Shown here piece after piece: positions 17,125 to 22,887 of a stretch of 43,101 bases of DNA. Within the stretch, counting starts at the first letter, position 1. Each line of letters begins with the position of its first letter. This stretch comes from a virus. The stretch spans positions 1-43,101 of IMG/VR virus record IMGVR_UViG_3300047300_000580; one strand, 5' to 3'. The translations under genes and the position numbers were made by a program. The notes beneath the pieces are model-generated. The model ran no database searches. It had not been told where the DNA came from and was given only the letters and a program-made list of their open reading frames with translations.

Positions 17125-17153
17125 TTGACATGTAGTTAACCTTGGGTTACTAT
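17125..17153 (+). promoter_or_regulatory. Rightward sigma70-type promoter of island B
   Basis: The -35 box is TTGACA (17125-17130), a full match. After 17 bases comes TACTAT (17148-17153), a 4/6 match to the -10 box. The spacer carries the small inverted repeat TAACC-TTG-GGTTA, a possible operator. The start of transcription would be near 17160, giving a leader of about 26 bases before the ATG at 17186. Confidence 0.6.
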
Positions 17154-17185
17154 TCATACATCATCAATCAATACATGGAGCTGCA

Positions 17186-17275
17186 ATGCTTTTTTCTCTA
17201 GTTCTCTTCAATGTCGTATGCATGGCAATGGCTGTTGCATTTGTCTTAACAATGATTTGGGATGCAAAACAATGA
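17186..17275 (+). CDS. Membrane micropeptide, 29 aa
   Basis: An ATG at 17186 with GGAG 5 bases upstream opens a 29-codon frame: MLFSLVLFNVVCM followed by AMAVAFVLTMIWDAKQ. Nearly the whole peptide is one hydrophobic membrane span. Its stop overlaps the next start as ATGA, so the two genes are probably translated together. It is the first gene after the promoter at 17125. It could act on the host membrane, but no family is recognised. Confidence 0.6.
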   Translation: MLFSLVLFNVVCMAMAVAFVLTMIWDAKQ

Positions 17276-17550
17276 ACACTCTAGAATTTTCATCGCATGT
17301 AACTCTTATCCCATTTGACGCGCACTATTGTGACGTTACAGCTCATTATGTAGACGGAGATCCCGATCATGGGATTGATCATGATTGGGATATCTATGTT
17401 TACGTCAATGGGGTTGATGTCACTTATGACATAAGCAAAGCCGATTTGCTCCGATTAACACGCGAAGCATTTGAACATGCAAAACAATTAGACGATGAGA
17501 GATCTATTGATGCATGGGAATATGAGCGGAGCTATAAAAATGAAGACTAA
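17272..17550 (+). CDS. Acidic hypothetical protein, 92 aa
   Basis: The start is taken at ATG 17272, which overlaps the micropeptide stop (ATGA); an earlier in-frame ATG at 17218 would lie inside that gene. The 92-residue product is acidic and rich in Asp, His and Tyr (DAHYCDVTAHYVDGDPDHG, then DISKADLLRLTREAFEHA). The first part looks beta-stranded and the last part helical. No family is recognised. The acidic character could suit a DNA-mimic or inhibitor protein, which is speculation. Confidence 0.65.
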   Translation: MNTLEFSSHVTLIPFDAHYCDVTAHYVDGDPDHGIDHDWDIYVYVNGVDVTYDISKADLLRLTREAFEHAKQLDDERSIDAWEYERSYKNED

Positions 17551-17620
17551 GTTATTAGATATCGCTACTGCAGTGGCAATCGGCTTAATGCTTGCCTACT
17601 TTTTAGTTCAAGGCGTGTAA
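17540..17620 (+). CDS. Membrane micropeptide, 26 aa
   Basis: ATG 17540 follows GGAG at 17528-17531 with 8 bases of spacing. The peptide MKTKLLDIATAVAIG plus LMLAYFLVQGV is a short positively charged start and one membrane span. It overlaps the end of the acidic gene by 11 bases. This is the second membrane micropeptide in island B. Confidence 0.55.
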   Translation: MKTKLLDIATAVAIGLMLAYFLVQGV

Positions 17621-17630
17621 GGACCTGACT

Positions 17631-17670
17631 CATTGTCTCACGTGTGGGGCAATGGGGCGGGATTTGCCCG
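17631..17670 (+). promoter_or_regulatory. Two tandem hairpins in the leader of the GP88-like gene
   Basis: CATTG (17631-17635) pairs with CAATG (17650-17654), with CAC/GTG and wobble pairs inside, giving an almost continuous 11-bp stem with CACGTG at its tip. It is followed at once by GGGC/GCCC (17655-17658 with 17666-17669). The start codon of the next gene is at 17695. No T-run follows, so this may be a translational or protein-binding control element rather than a terminator. Confidence 0.45.
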
Positions 17671-17694
17671 TCATGACTTAAAAAGGACACTCAA

Positions 17695-18369
17695 ATGAGA
17701 ATTATCCCTATTGCAAAGGCTGCAGCTCAATCCGTGTGTGGCTCACTTACGCAAACGTCTAAGATGCCATGCAAATCCTATAGCCTGCCTACGGAAGCTT
17801 GCCAAACTGGTTCGCGCATGGCTCAAATTGAGGGATCTATTTGTGCATCGTGCTATGCTGACAAAGGGTTTTATGCAATGTACGCAAAAACTATTAAACC
17901 CGCTCAATTTGCGCGTTTGGATAGTGTATGGCAGGCAATGGAAAACCCTGAAAATGCTACATTGTGGATATCTAGCATGGCTGCAATGATCGGCAATGAT
18001 GCATACTTTCGGCATCATGATAGTGGAGATTTGCAAGGGTTGTCTCACTTAGAGCTGATTGCCGAATTGTGCAAAGTAACCCCAAATACGCGCCATTGGT
18101 TGCCCACAAGGGAATATGGCATCGTCAAAGAATACATTGCAAAGCATGGCAAATTGCCCGGTAATCTGACAATCCGTCTATCGGCAATGTATCCTGACCA
18201 ACCCGTGAAAATCCCTGCCAGTTTACAGGGCATTAAAGGCATTACTGCCAGTAATGTCCACACCATCAAACCCATTGGTGAAGCTTGCAAAGCCCCTAGT
18301 CAATCCGGTGAATGCCGGGATTGTCGCGCATGTTGGACCGATAAGGTTATCTCTTATGCTTTGCATTGA
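17695..18369 (+). CDS. GP88-like / Gp37-Gp68-like cysteine-rich phage protein
   Basis: A 224-residue protein with a good ribosome binding site (AAGGA, 8 bases). Conserved features are an N-terminal Cys set (MPCKSYSLPTEAC, then ICASCYADKGFY), a central FRHHDSGDLQGLSHLELI block, HWLPTREYGIVKEYI, and a C-terminal cluster ECRDCRACW. Proteins of this kind occur in many phages and resemble the TIM-barrel architecture of radical SAM-related phage proteins. The clustered cysteines could hold iron-sulphur or zinc. No classic CxxxCxxC SAM motif is seen, so catalysis is uncertain. The biological role of the family is unknown to me. Confidence 0.6.
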   Translation: MRIIPIAKAAAQSVCGSLTQTSKMPCKSYSLPTEACQTGSRMAQIEGSICASCYADKGFYAMYAKTIKPAQFARLDSVWQAMENPENATLWISSMAAMIGNDAYFRHHDSGDLQGLSHLELIAELCKVTPNTRHWLPTREYGIVKEYIAKHGKLPGNLTIRLSAMYPDQPVKIPASLQGIKGITASNVHTIKPIGEACKAPSQSGECRDCRACWTDKVISYALH

Positions 18370-18385
18370 TAGGAAAGGATTTGCC

Positions 18386-18568
18386 ATGCTCACATTCAAA
18401 TTGAACAATGGAACCTATGTTTTGGCTAGAGAATACAAGGGCAGGATTGAACCCTATACATACATGACGGAAACGCAAGCCAGAAAAAAGGCTGATGCTA
18501 TTGGCGGTATCGTGATTAGACCTACACGCGCCTATTTTGTAGTTCCGGCTGCAGGGTTAAAGGCATGA
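18386..18568 (+). CDS. Small hypothetical protein, 60 aa
   Basis: ATG 18386 follows AAAGGA with 7 bases of spacing; the longer in-frame ATG at 18254 lies inside the previous gene and is rejected. The product (MLTFKLNNGTYVLAREYKGR at the start) is a small basic beta-alpha protein containing TETQARKKADAIGG. That resembles small domains that bind RNA or other proteins, but no family is assigned. It is the last gene of island B and precedes a strong terminator. Confidence 0.6.
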   Translation: MLTFKLNNGTYVLAREYKGRIEPYTYMTETQARKKADAIGGIVIRPTRAYFVVPAAGLKA

Positions 18569-19025
18569 AAACCATTACCAAATGAATTTTTGATTTAACT
18601 TAACCCGGCATTGACCGGGTTTTTTGTTTTCAAGGTTTGCCAGCATTGGCAGGCTTTGCCATTGGCGCGCCCATTGTGGCAGCGCCTAGCGGTAGTGTTT
18701 GCGTCATTTTATGCAGCCCGATTACAGCGATTTATTCTCTTGCACGTAGGGTTGATAGTGTGACCTTGGTTGACGGTTTCTGAGCGATTCTGATGCGTTC
18801 TAGACCCATGCCTGCGCGGTATCGGGTTTGCATTGTGCAAGGGAAACCCAGGGGGGTTGGCGTTCGCTGTGGAAACTCGACCGGGGTCGCGGCGTTGTTT
18901 TTGCGCCACACTGCCTATTTTTTGAGCAGTTGATATTTCTAGGACCCCTCCCCCCCTCAAAAGTTTTAGGGTGGTCTTTTTTTTTGACCACACCCTTCTT
19001 TTAAACCTGGAGGATTTTTAAAGTT
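18569..19025. other. 457-bp gene-free region between convergent operons
   Basis: This region follows the rightward island and faces the end of the leftward early block. After the terminator it contains inverted pieces such as TGCCA-GCAT-TGGCA (near 18639-18652). At 18968-18993 is a hairpin with six paired bases (GTGGTC/GACCAC) around a T-run. A 12-base direct repeat, AAAGTTTTAGGG, lies at about 18960 and 19020. A 94-codon minus-strand frame (18709-18993) has low-quality composition and no clear ribosome binding site, so I do not call it a gene. Confidence 0.6.
18602..18630 (+). terminator. Rho-independent terminator of island B
   Basis: AACCCGG (18602-18608) pairs with CCGGGTT (18615-18621) around a 6-base loop. 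It is followed by a T-rich tail (TTTTGTTTT). It lies 34 bases after the last stop codon of the rightward island. This is a textbook intrinsic terminator. Confidence 0.85.
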
Positions 19026-19382
19026 TTAGGGAAAGCGCAACAAAAACAATGTCGAGTTAATCAGGTTGGCAATGTTGTCCACCTCATTTTGGATTTCACT
19101 GTCTTGTGGAAGGTTCTGTCTTGCCTCCATGACATAGTCTTTTAGGGCTTCTAGTTCTTCTTTTCCTGTCTTTGCAGGGAGATAGTAGTTTTCAGGGAAT
19201 GTTGGCGTTGTATCAAACTTACCCATCATTGCCTCTGCTAATGCGTCAACCAGTTCTGGTAGTTCTGAGTAAAACTTACCCAATGCCTGATGCTCTGCAT
19301 AGCTCTTTGTTGTCCAATGAAGAATATGGGTGTTTGTACTTGCGTGGAGTAAAGTTAACAGGAATTCAGCCGCTTGATCCAT
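19026..19382 (-). CDS. Ferritin-like helical protein (DUF5856-like)
   Basis: A 118-residue all-helical protein. The N-terminal LLHASTNTHILHWTTKSYAEHQALGKFY matches small phage proteins with the pattern H-x-x-T-x-x-H-x-x-H-W-x-T-x-S-x-x-x-H, which are thought to have a ferritin/Dps-like four-helix fold. A second helical pair carries the segment DALAEAMMGKFDTTP. The His and Glu residues could bind metal, but the number of ligands looks small. It is the last gene of the leftward early block and overlaps the DUF1364 gene by 17 bases. Its role in the phage is unknown. Confidence 0.6.
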   Translation of the reverse strand: MDQAAEFLLTLLHASTNTHILHWTTKSYAEHQALGKFYSELPELVDALAEAMMGKFDTTPTFPENYYLPAKTGKEELEALKDYVMEARQNLPQDSEIQNEVDNIANLINSTLFLLRFP

Positions 19383-19737
19383 TTAGGCTCTCCAAGTGTT
19401 TGATGACTCTCCTGGCTGCTTCTACCTTCCAGGGTCTTAGTAATGGATTATCTGCGATTAGATGCCATTGTTCTATTTGTTTTTCATAAGCTATCAAGAA
19501 CGCTGCTTCTTTCTCTTCTTGCGTAGCTTTCCCTGCATCTAACCACCTGTGACAGATATGACATCCCCATACTGAATAACAGTCATCAGCTTTTAAGGAC
19601 TTCCCTTTTCCGTGAATGCCCATGTTGCTGTGACATGCCACCGTTGTAGTTCCTTCATCCCCTAGACACTTGTATGAGGTTTCCAATAGGCATCTTTCAC
19701 CTTTTGCTAGGTTTAGAAGATCAGGATCTCGGTACAT
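19366..19737 (-). CDS. DUF1364-like nuclease-domain protein
   Basis: A 123-residue protein with the layout of the DUF1364 family found near recombination genes in lambdoid phages: GERCLLETSYKCLGDEGTTTVACHSN at the start and DDCYSVWGCHICHRWLDAG in the middle. The Cys/His spacing suggests a zinc-stabilised HNH-like fold. The likely role is DNA recombination or processing, which fits the nearby RuvC-like resolvase gene. This is a family-level inference; no activity can be proved here. Confidence 0.7.
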   Translation of the reverse strand: MYRDPDLLNLAKGERCLLETSYKCLGDEGTTTVACHSNMGIHGKGKSLKADDCYSVWGCHICHRWLDAGKATQEEKEAAFLIAYEKQIEQWHLIADNPLLRPWKVEAARRVIKHLESLNGSSG

Positions 19738-19936
19738 TTGTTATGTCTTTCAGTGCTTGGTTATATCCATTTAACCAGTCTTTGCGGTGATCTATACACA
19801 GTTTAGATATATGTTTTGTTGTTTTTCCACAGTTTCTAGTGCAAAACACTATAAACCTAGCTTCATTTCTGTTCTTTGAGTGAATTGGTTTGTTTTCCAA
19901 ATGTCCACTTTCATCTTTGCTGCTTCCAACATCCAT
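19721..19936 (-). CDS. Small Cys/His protein, 71 aa
   Basis: A 71-residue frame that ends with VFCTRNCGKTTKHISKLCIDH, a possible zinc site with Cys-x3-Cys and a later Cys-x2-His pair. It overlaps the upstream 107-aa gene by 88 bases. The ATG at 19936 has GAGGAG upstream, which supports it. A GTG at 19849-19851 (overlapping the upstream stop as TAGTG) would remove the overlap and give about 42 residues. The start is therefore uncertain and the function unknown. Confidence 0.45.
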   Translation of the reverse strand: MDVGSSKDESGHLENKPIHSKNRNEARFIVFCTRNCGKTTKHISKLCIDHRKDWLNGYNQALKDITNVPRS

Positions 19937-20172
19937 CTCAAATACTCCTCTTGTTCAACTGCTTCTGATAATCCACGCACCTGGGTTAGATAATCCATGT
20001 GGGCATATGCGTATGCTTCCCTGTCTCCCAAGGTCTTAGCATCGCTATCATTCATCAGTTTGGCTTTTGTTGACCTCAAACTGTTCTCTATTAACACCCT
20101 TTGAGCCTTTGCTTTTGCATAAGCCCTGCTGTTTTCTGCAATATATTGAATTGCTTTTAGAGGTTCTTCCAT
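19849..20172 (-). CDS. Hypothetical helical protein, 107 aa
   Basis: A 107-residue, almost wholly helical protein (MEEPLKAIQYIAENSRAYAK, with YAKAKAQRVLIENSLRSTKAK). Proteins of this type are seen beside recombination genes in other phages, usually annotated as hypothetical. It lies 3 bases after the stop of the 82-aa gene. No catalytic motif is visible. A protein-protein or DNA-binding accessory role is possible. Confidence 0.65.
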   Translation of the reverse strand: MEEPLKAIQYIAENSRAYAKAKAQRVLIENSLRSTKAKLMNDSDAKTLGDREAYAYAHMDYLTQVRGLSEAVEQEEYLRWMLEAAKMKVDIWKTNQFTQRTEMKLGL

Positions 20173-20175
20173 TTC

Positions 20176-20424
20176 TTATACCTTTTCATTGATTATCTTT
20201 TCTACACCACGTTCCAAATACCCATTACCTAACTCTTTTAAACTCAATACTTGAATAGGATTTAGTCTTATCTTTATTTCCCATTCCCGTTTTGATGTTG
20301 CAGATCTTGGTCTACCAGCACCTTGTCGTTTGCCACCCCAGTTACTTGGATTACCAAACATCTTCCTTATCTTGCGTCTTTCATCCTTTTCTTCTTCTGT
20401 CATTTGTCGCCATGACTTATCCAT
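20176..20424 (-). CDS. Small DNA-binding protein with GGKRQGAGRPR motif
   Basis: An 82-residue basic protein. The segment NWGGKRQGAGRPRSATSKREW matches the 'GG-x-R-x-G-A-G-R-P' leader common to small phage and plasmid DNA-binding proteins. A short helical region (IQVLSLKELGNGYLERGV) follows and could be a ribbon-helix-helix-type domain. It overlaps the RuvC-like gene by 8 bases. It may be a regulator or a nucleoid-like protein; no target is known. Confidence 0.65.
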   Translation of the reverse strand: MDKSWRQMTEEEKDERRKIRKMFGNPSNWGGKRQGAGRPRSATSKREWEIKIRLNPIQVLSLKELGNGYLERGVEKIINEKV

Positions 20425-20869
20425 ATTGCCTCCGTAACCATTCTGCTAACAGTAATGCCTCTGCTCTACCGTTATCTTTCTGTCTGTCTAATGGGGCTGT
20501 AGGCCATAGTTGTCGTGCCATGTCTAAGGACTGTTGTTTGTCAGAAGTGAGTTTTAAGCTCTTTTTCCACGCCTGAGGGGTAACTAGATGCCAAGGGCAA
20601 TTAAAACGCTCTGCAAGGGCTATAGCGCCTCCAAATGCCACTCCAAACTTGAAAGAACTAGACACACCTTGTCCAGGCATGGAATGAACAGACTCCACAA
20701 CTACTTCACAGTCTTGTCTATCAAGGGCTTGTAGCATTTCTGCCCAAACTAATCGACTCATAATATGTTTATCAGTGTGGTGCATATCTCCACAAGATAC
20801 ATATTCACCCCTGTGGTTAATCATTCCCCATGCGCCCGTGAAACCTGGGTCTATTCCTACATAAGTCAT
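20417..20869 (-). CDS. RuvC-like Holliday junction resolvase
   Basis: A 150-residue protein with the RNase H-like fold of RuvC. The catalytic residues are Asp7 in YVGIDPGFTGAWG, Glu59 in EVVVESVHSMPGQG, and Asp132 with Glu137 in DRQKDNGRAEALLLAEW. The segments PQAWKKSLKL and DNGRAEALLLAEWL are typical of phage RuvC-like enzymes. It resolves branched recombination and replication intermediates before packaging. It pairs functionally with the ERF annealase encoded at 25868-26491. It overlaps the downstream and upstream genes by a few bases. Confidence 0.85.
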   Translation of the reverse strand: MTYVGIDPGFTGAWGMINHRGEYVSCGDMHHTDKHIMSRLVWAEMLQALDRQDCEVVVESVHSMPGQGVSSSFKFGVAFGGAIALAERFNCPWHLVTPQAWKKSLKLTSDKQQSLDMARQLWPTAPLDRQKDNGRAEALLLAEWLRRQYG

Positions 20870-21402
20870 AGTAACTGACTCCAGGGGTTTTGATAATCAA
20901 CATACATAATGTTCTTTCTAATACCCCTTATTGTGGATATTGAAACACCATATTCTTTTGCAACATGCTTTGCTAATCTTTCATCTTGTCTAATCTGTCT
21001 GGCAATATCCATATTCAATTTGGCAACACCTCTTTTACCCTTTTGCATGGCAATACGTGCTGATATTGAACTTTTGTGATCGCCTTTTGATATATGCGAA
21101 AAGAATTGAGAGAAAGTTAATCCACTCATGTGGTCAGGATTAAGACATGTTTTATTACCGCACTTCATAATAATCCTACGTTTCTTTGCGGGTTGAACGT
21201 AAAGGTTATATATAAAGTTTCTGAGTAATACTCTGTCTTCACGGTTAAAGTTGTATTGCGGTAATCCATGACCACTAAACAACCCCAACCATAACTTACA
21301 CCCTTCATCATCTTTACAGTGTTCATACACTTCATCTAAGAACGATGACGTCTTTGCTTCCACCGACGATCTTGTCTTTAGTTTTTTTGATGATCTTTTC
21401 AT
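20866..21402 (-). CDS. HNH-type protein with C-terminal helix-turn-helix
   Basis: The start is taken at ATG 21402, which follows AAGGAGTG; an upstream ATG at 21417 lacks this. The 178-residue product has MKCGNKTCLNPDHMSGL, a Cys/Asn-rich HNH-like core (Cys-x4-Cys, Asn-Pro-x-His). It ends in a homing-type DNA-binding domain, KLNMDIARQIRQ and VAKEYGVSISTIRGIRKN. This layout is typical of free-standing homing endonucleases. The core is less complete than in the HNH gene at 7383, so activity is uncertain. Confidence 0.7.
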   Translation of the reverse strand: MKRSSKKLKTRSSVEAKTSSFLDEVYEHCKDDEGCKLWLGLFSGHGLPQYNFNREDRVLLRNFIYNLYVQPAKKRRIIMKCGNKTCLNPDHMSGLTFSQFFSHISKGDHKSSISARIAMQKGKRGVAKLNMDIARQIRQDERLAKHVAKEYGVSISTIRGIRKNIMYVDYQNPWSQLL

Positions 21403-21790
21403 ATTCACTCCTTGCAATACTTTTCCTTATCAAATCATGGAAAGCGTATACCTCTTTTGACGCTTTCAATCCTTCTCCTGACAACCCAAACCTCTTGATC
21501 TTCTCGTATCGTTGTGCAGCCTCTAAAAGGGCTTCTGTGAGCTTTTTACACCAGGGTAGTACCTCGGGTCCAACCCCCATCTTTCCGGCTGTCTCAGCGA
21601 TGTTTAGCGCGTCTGTGAGGGTCTGCCAGTCGTCAATGGTGGCCAGCCCACGGGAAAACGCATCTATTGAGGAAAGTTCTCTGAGTCTGAGTTTGTCAAG
21701 TTCGATGTCTTGTGTGATTGCTGCTCCAGTGATGGCGTAGTCAATAGGGTTAACTAACTTATAGACTTTTCTTTTCGTTTTCTTCCTCAT
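21332..21790 (-). CDS. Hypothetical phage protein, 152 aa
   Basis: The start is taken at ATG 21790 (residue 11 of the longest frame), which has GGAG 7 bases upstream. The protein is helical: MRKKTKRKVYKLVNPIDYAI, then DAFSRGLATIDDWQTLTDALNIAE and ALLEAAQRYEKIKRFG. A similar small protein occurs in early regions of other phages, with no known function. It overlaps the HNH-type gene by 71 bases and the preceding 98-aa gene by 32 bases. Confidence 0.65.
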   Translation of the reverse strand: MRKKTKRKVYKLVNPIDYAITGAAITQDIELDKLRLRELSSIDAFSRGLATIDDWQTLTDALNIAETAGKMGVGPEVLPWCKKLTEALLEAAQRYEKIKRFGLSGEGLKASKEVYAFHDLIRKSIARSEYEKIIKKTKDKIVGGSKDVIVLR

Positions 21791-22055
21791 ACCACTCTCC
21801 AATTCGACCTCGGTTTCCAAGTCGCCACTGTTTGTAGATGTCTGCGTTTAAGGTGCTTTCAGGATGGAGGTCGTTCCAGCCTTTGACCCATTTGTCGTCA
21901 GCCCCTAAATATCCATTCAGCCATTTGTGGGCTTTGTCCCTGTCTTTTATTCGCATTCGGATTATTTCTCGGACTAACGACTGGTGAATCTCTTTCTTCT
22001 GTTTCTCTTTTAGATCCATCTCCACCGCATCCAATAGGTAGCTTAAGTTCTGCAT
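21759..22055 (-). CDS. Hypothetical protein, 98 aa
   Basis: A 98-residue helical protein. ATG 22055 has GGAG 6 bases upstream, inside the end of the preceding gene. Its segment RIKDRDKAHKWLNGYLGAD and C-terminal RLGNRGRIGEWYEE resemble a small phage family whose function is unknown. It overlaps the previous gene by 158 bases, so one of the two frames is probably not fully used as drawn. Confidence 0.6.
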   Translation of the reverse strand: MQNLSYLLDAVEMDLKEKQKKEIHQSLVREIIRMRIKDRDKAHKWLNGYLGADDKWVKGWNDLHPESTLNADIYKQWRLGNRGRIGEWYEEENEKKSL

Positions 22056-22158
22056 CTAAGTCTCCTGTTAAAAAAAGAGCAAAGTTGATGTCTCGGATAC
22101 TTGCCGGGTAGCCGTGTTTTACTTTGTCTAGTAGGTCGATTGCTTCAAAGTAGTTCAT
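21898..22158 (-). CDS. Small phage protein, 86 aa (real N-terminus, uncertain end)
   Basis: The first ~35 residues (MNYFEAIDLLDKVKHGYPAS, then IRDINFALFLTGDL) match a small family common in phage early regions. AAAGGA lies upstream of the ATG at 22158. The last 50 residues overlap the next gene and have low-complexity character (PRNNPNANKRQG). The true protein may end early through a frameshift or sequencing error near the overlap. The function is unknown. Confidence 0.55.
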   Translation of the reverse strand: MNYFEAIDLLDKVKHGYPASIRDINFALFLTGDLDAELKLPIGCGGDGSKRETEERDSPVVSPRNNPNANKRQGQSPQMAEWIFRG

Positions 22159-22185
22159 GTTGTTTTCCTTTAGACATAGGTATGC

Positions 22186-22545
22186 CTAGGGTGCAGACCT
22201 ATAATCGGTATCGTGTTTGTTACCTTTGGCTTTGTTGCAATCACCACACAAAATTTGCAAATTGTTGATGTCGTTAGCCAACTGAGGAAAGAACTTCCTT
22301 GGTTTAATGTGGTCAACATTGATTTGTGACCATTTTTTGATCGTCTTTTTGCATCTCATACAAGTGCATCCATACTTTGCTATTGTTTGCGCTTTCAACA
22401 CAAACCATTCTTCTGTTACCAGGAATTCGGACCCCGATTTTTTTATCGCATCCGCTATTTCATTTGCCGTCATGTCTTTCAACATTTCAGCAGACCTTTT
22501 CTTCAAACTTGACCCTCTTAACCTCTCTTTGTAGCTAGTCTTCAT
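22186..22545 (-). CDS. HNH endonuclease, 119 aa
   Basis: The start is taken at ATG 22545, with AAAGGA 6 bases upstream. The 119-residue protein has CTCMRCKK (Cys-x2-Cys), INVDHIKPRKFFPQLANDIN and NLQILCGDCNKAKGNKH, a full classical HNH core with a structural zinc. It follows the structured RNA segment at 22546-22860, whose last stem lies just upstream of this start. It could be a homing enzyme or a packaging-type HNH; the distance from the terminase genes favours the former. Confidence 0.8.
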   Translation of the reverse strand: MKTSYKERLRGSSLKKRSAEMLKDMTANEIADAIKKSGSEFLVTEEWFVLKAQTIAKYGCTCMRCKKTIKKWSQINVDHIKPRKFFPQLANDINNLQILCGDCNKAKGNKHDTDYRSAP

Positions 22546-22860
22546 AGGTGTCCTTTGGTGGATGCAGAGCAAAGCACAGCCTTACCGTAATAAAACGGGG
22601 TTCGCTCTGTGCAGTGTCCTTCGGAGCCATGCTTTCGCATTTGCACTATCCCAGACTTTTTCAACCACCCGGCTCTAGGAATTCGCCCACCGTCCCTGCT
22701 TTGGCTTGCTCGTGTAACAGGGTTATTTAAGACTCCACCACTGACGTACCGCATGGTGTCCGAGTCATCGAGAGCAAGAAAAAAGCCGCTTACAACTGCC
22801 CTCGGTGAGAACCCTTCGGCTAAAACCAAGGGCGAGAGCATGTGTAAACGGCTTTGTGAC
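22546..22860 (-). ncRNA. Structured regulatory RNA segment, C4-antisense-RNA-like
   Basis: The minus strand of this gene-free stretch is a chain of nested stems. After the terminator at 22777-22854 comes a stem CTTGCTC/GAGCAAG (22772-22778 with 22705-22711), enclosing CACCA/TGGTG and GACTC/GAGTC. Further on is a three-way junction: GTGCA/TGCAC (22642-22646 with 22609-22613), enclosing ATGC-GAAA-GCAT (22629-22640) and TCC-GAA-GGA (22617-22625). A last stem CAGAGC/GCTCTG pairs 22604-22609 with 22565-22570. The junction and its association with an Icd/Ash-like frame recall the C4 antisense RNA that controls the ant operon in P1/P7. The folding is seen; the family name is inference. Confidence 0.6.
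22777..22854 (-). terminator. Long intrinsic terminator at the head of the structured RNA
   Basis: On the minus strand AAGCCGTTTACA (22854-22843) pairs with TGTAAGCGGCTT (22794-22783) over 12 positions with one G-T wobble. A second stem, GCCC-T-x-GG with CC-x-A-GGGC (22826-22833 and 22798-22805), lies inside. The stem is followed by TTTTCTT. It would stop transcripts coming from 22909-24227, or from a promoter near 22900, unless they are allowed through. Confidence 0.75.
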
Positions 22861-22887
22861 CTGTTGTTTCTCACGACAACGGAACGC

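Larger units (their letters stand above)
16568..17185. other. 618-bp control region without a convincing gene
   Basis: This gap separates the leftward late block from rightward island B. It holds the -10-like box at 16592-16597, a parS-like site at 16686-16701, a weak hairpin with a T8 run at 17045-17080 and the rightward promoter at 17125-17153. An 84-codon plus-strand frame (16640-16894) and a 73-codon minus-strand frame (16576-16797) overlap each other here, lack good ribosome binding sites and look accidental. Confidence 0.7.

Noticed and set aside
17695-18369. Firm call as a radical SAM enzyme
   Set aside because: The Cys spacing does not show the CxxxCxxC motif, so only a GP88-like family call is kept.
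18709-18993. 94-codon minus-strand frame in the spacer
   Set aside because: Lies in GC-varied DNA without a ribosome binding site, is rich in Arg/Pro/His typical of chance frames, and has no recognised domain.
22600-22650. tRNA-like element (GGTTCG-like bases)
   Set aside because: No cloverleaf with acceptor, D and anticodon arms can be drawn; the three-way junction explains the pairing better.
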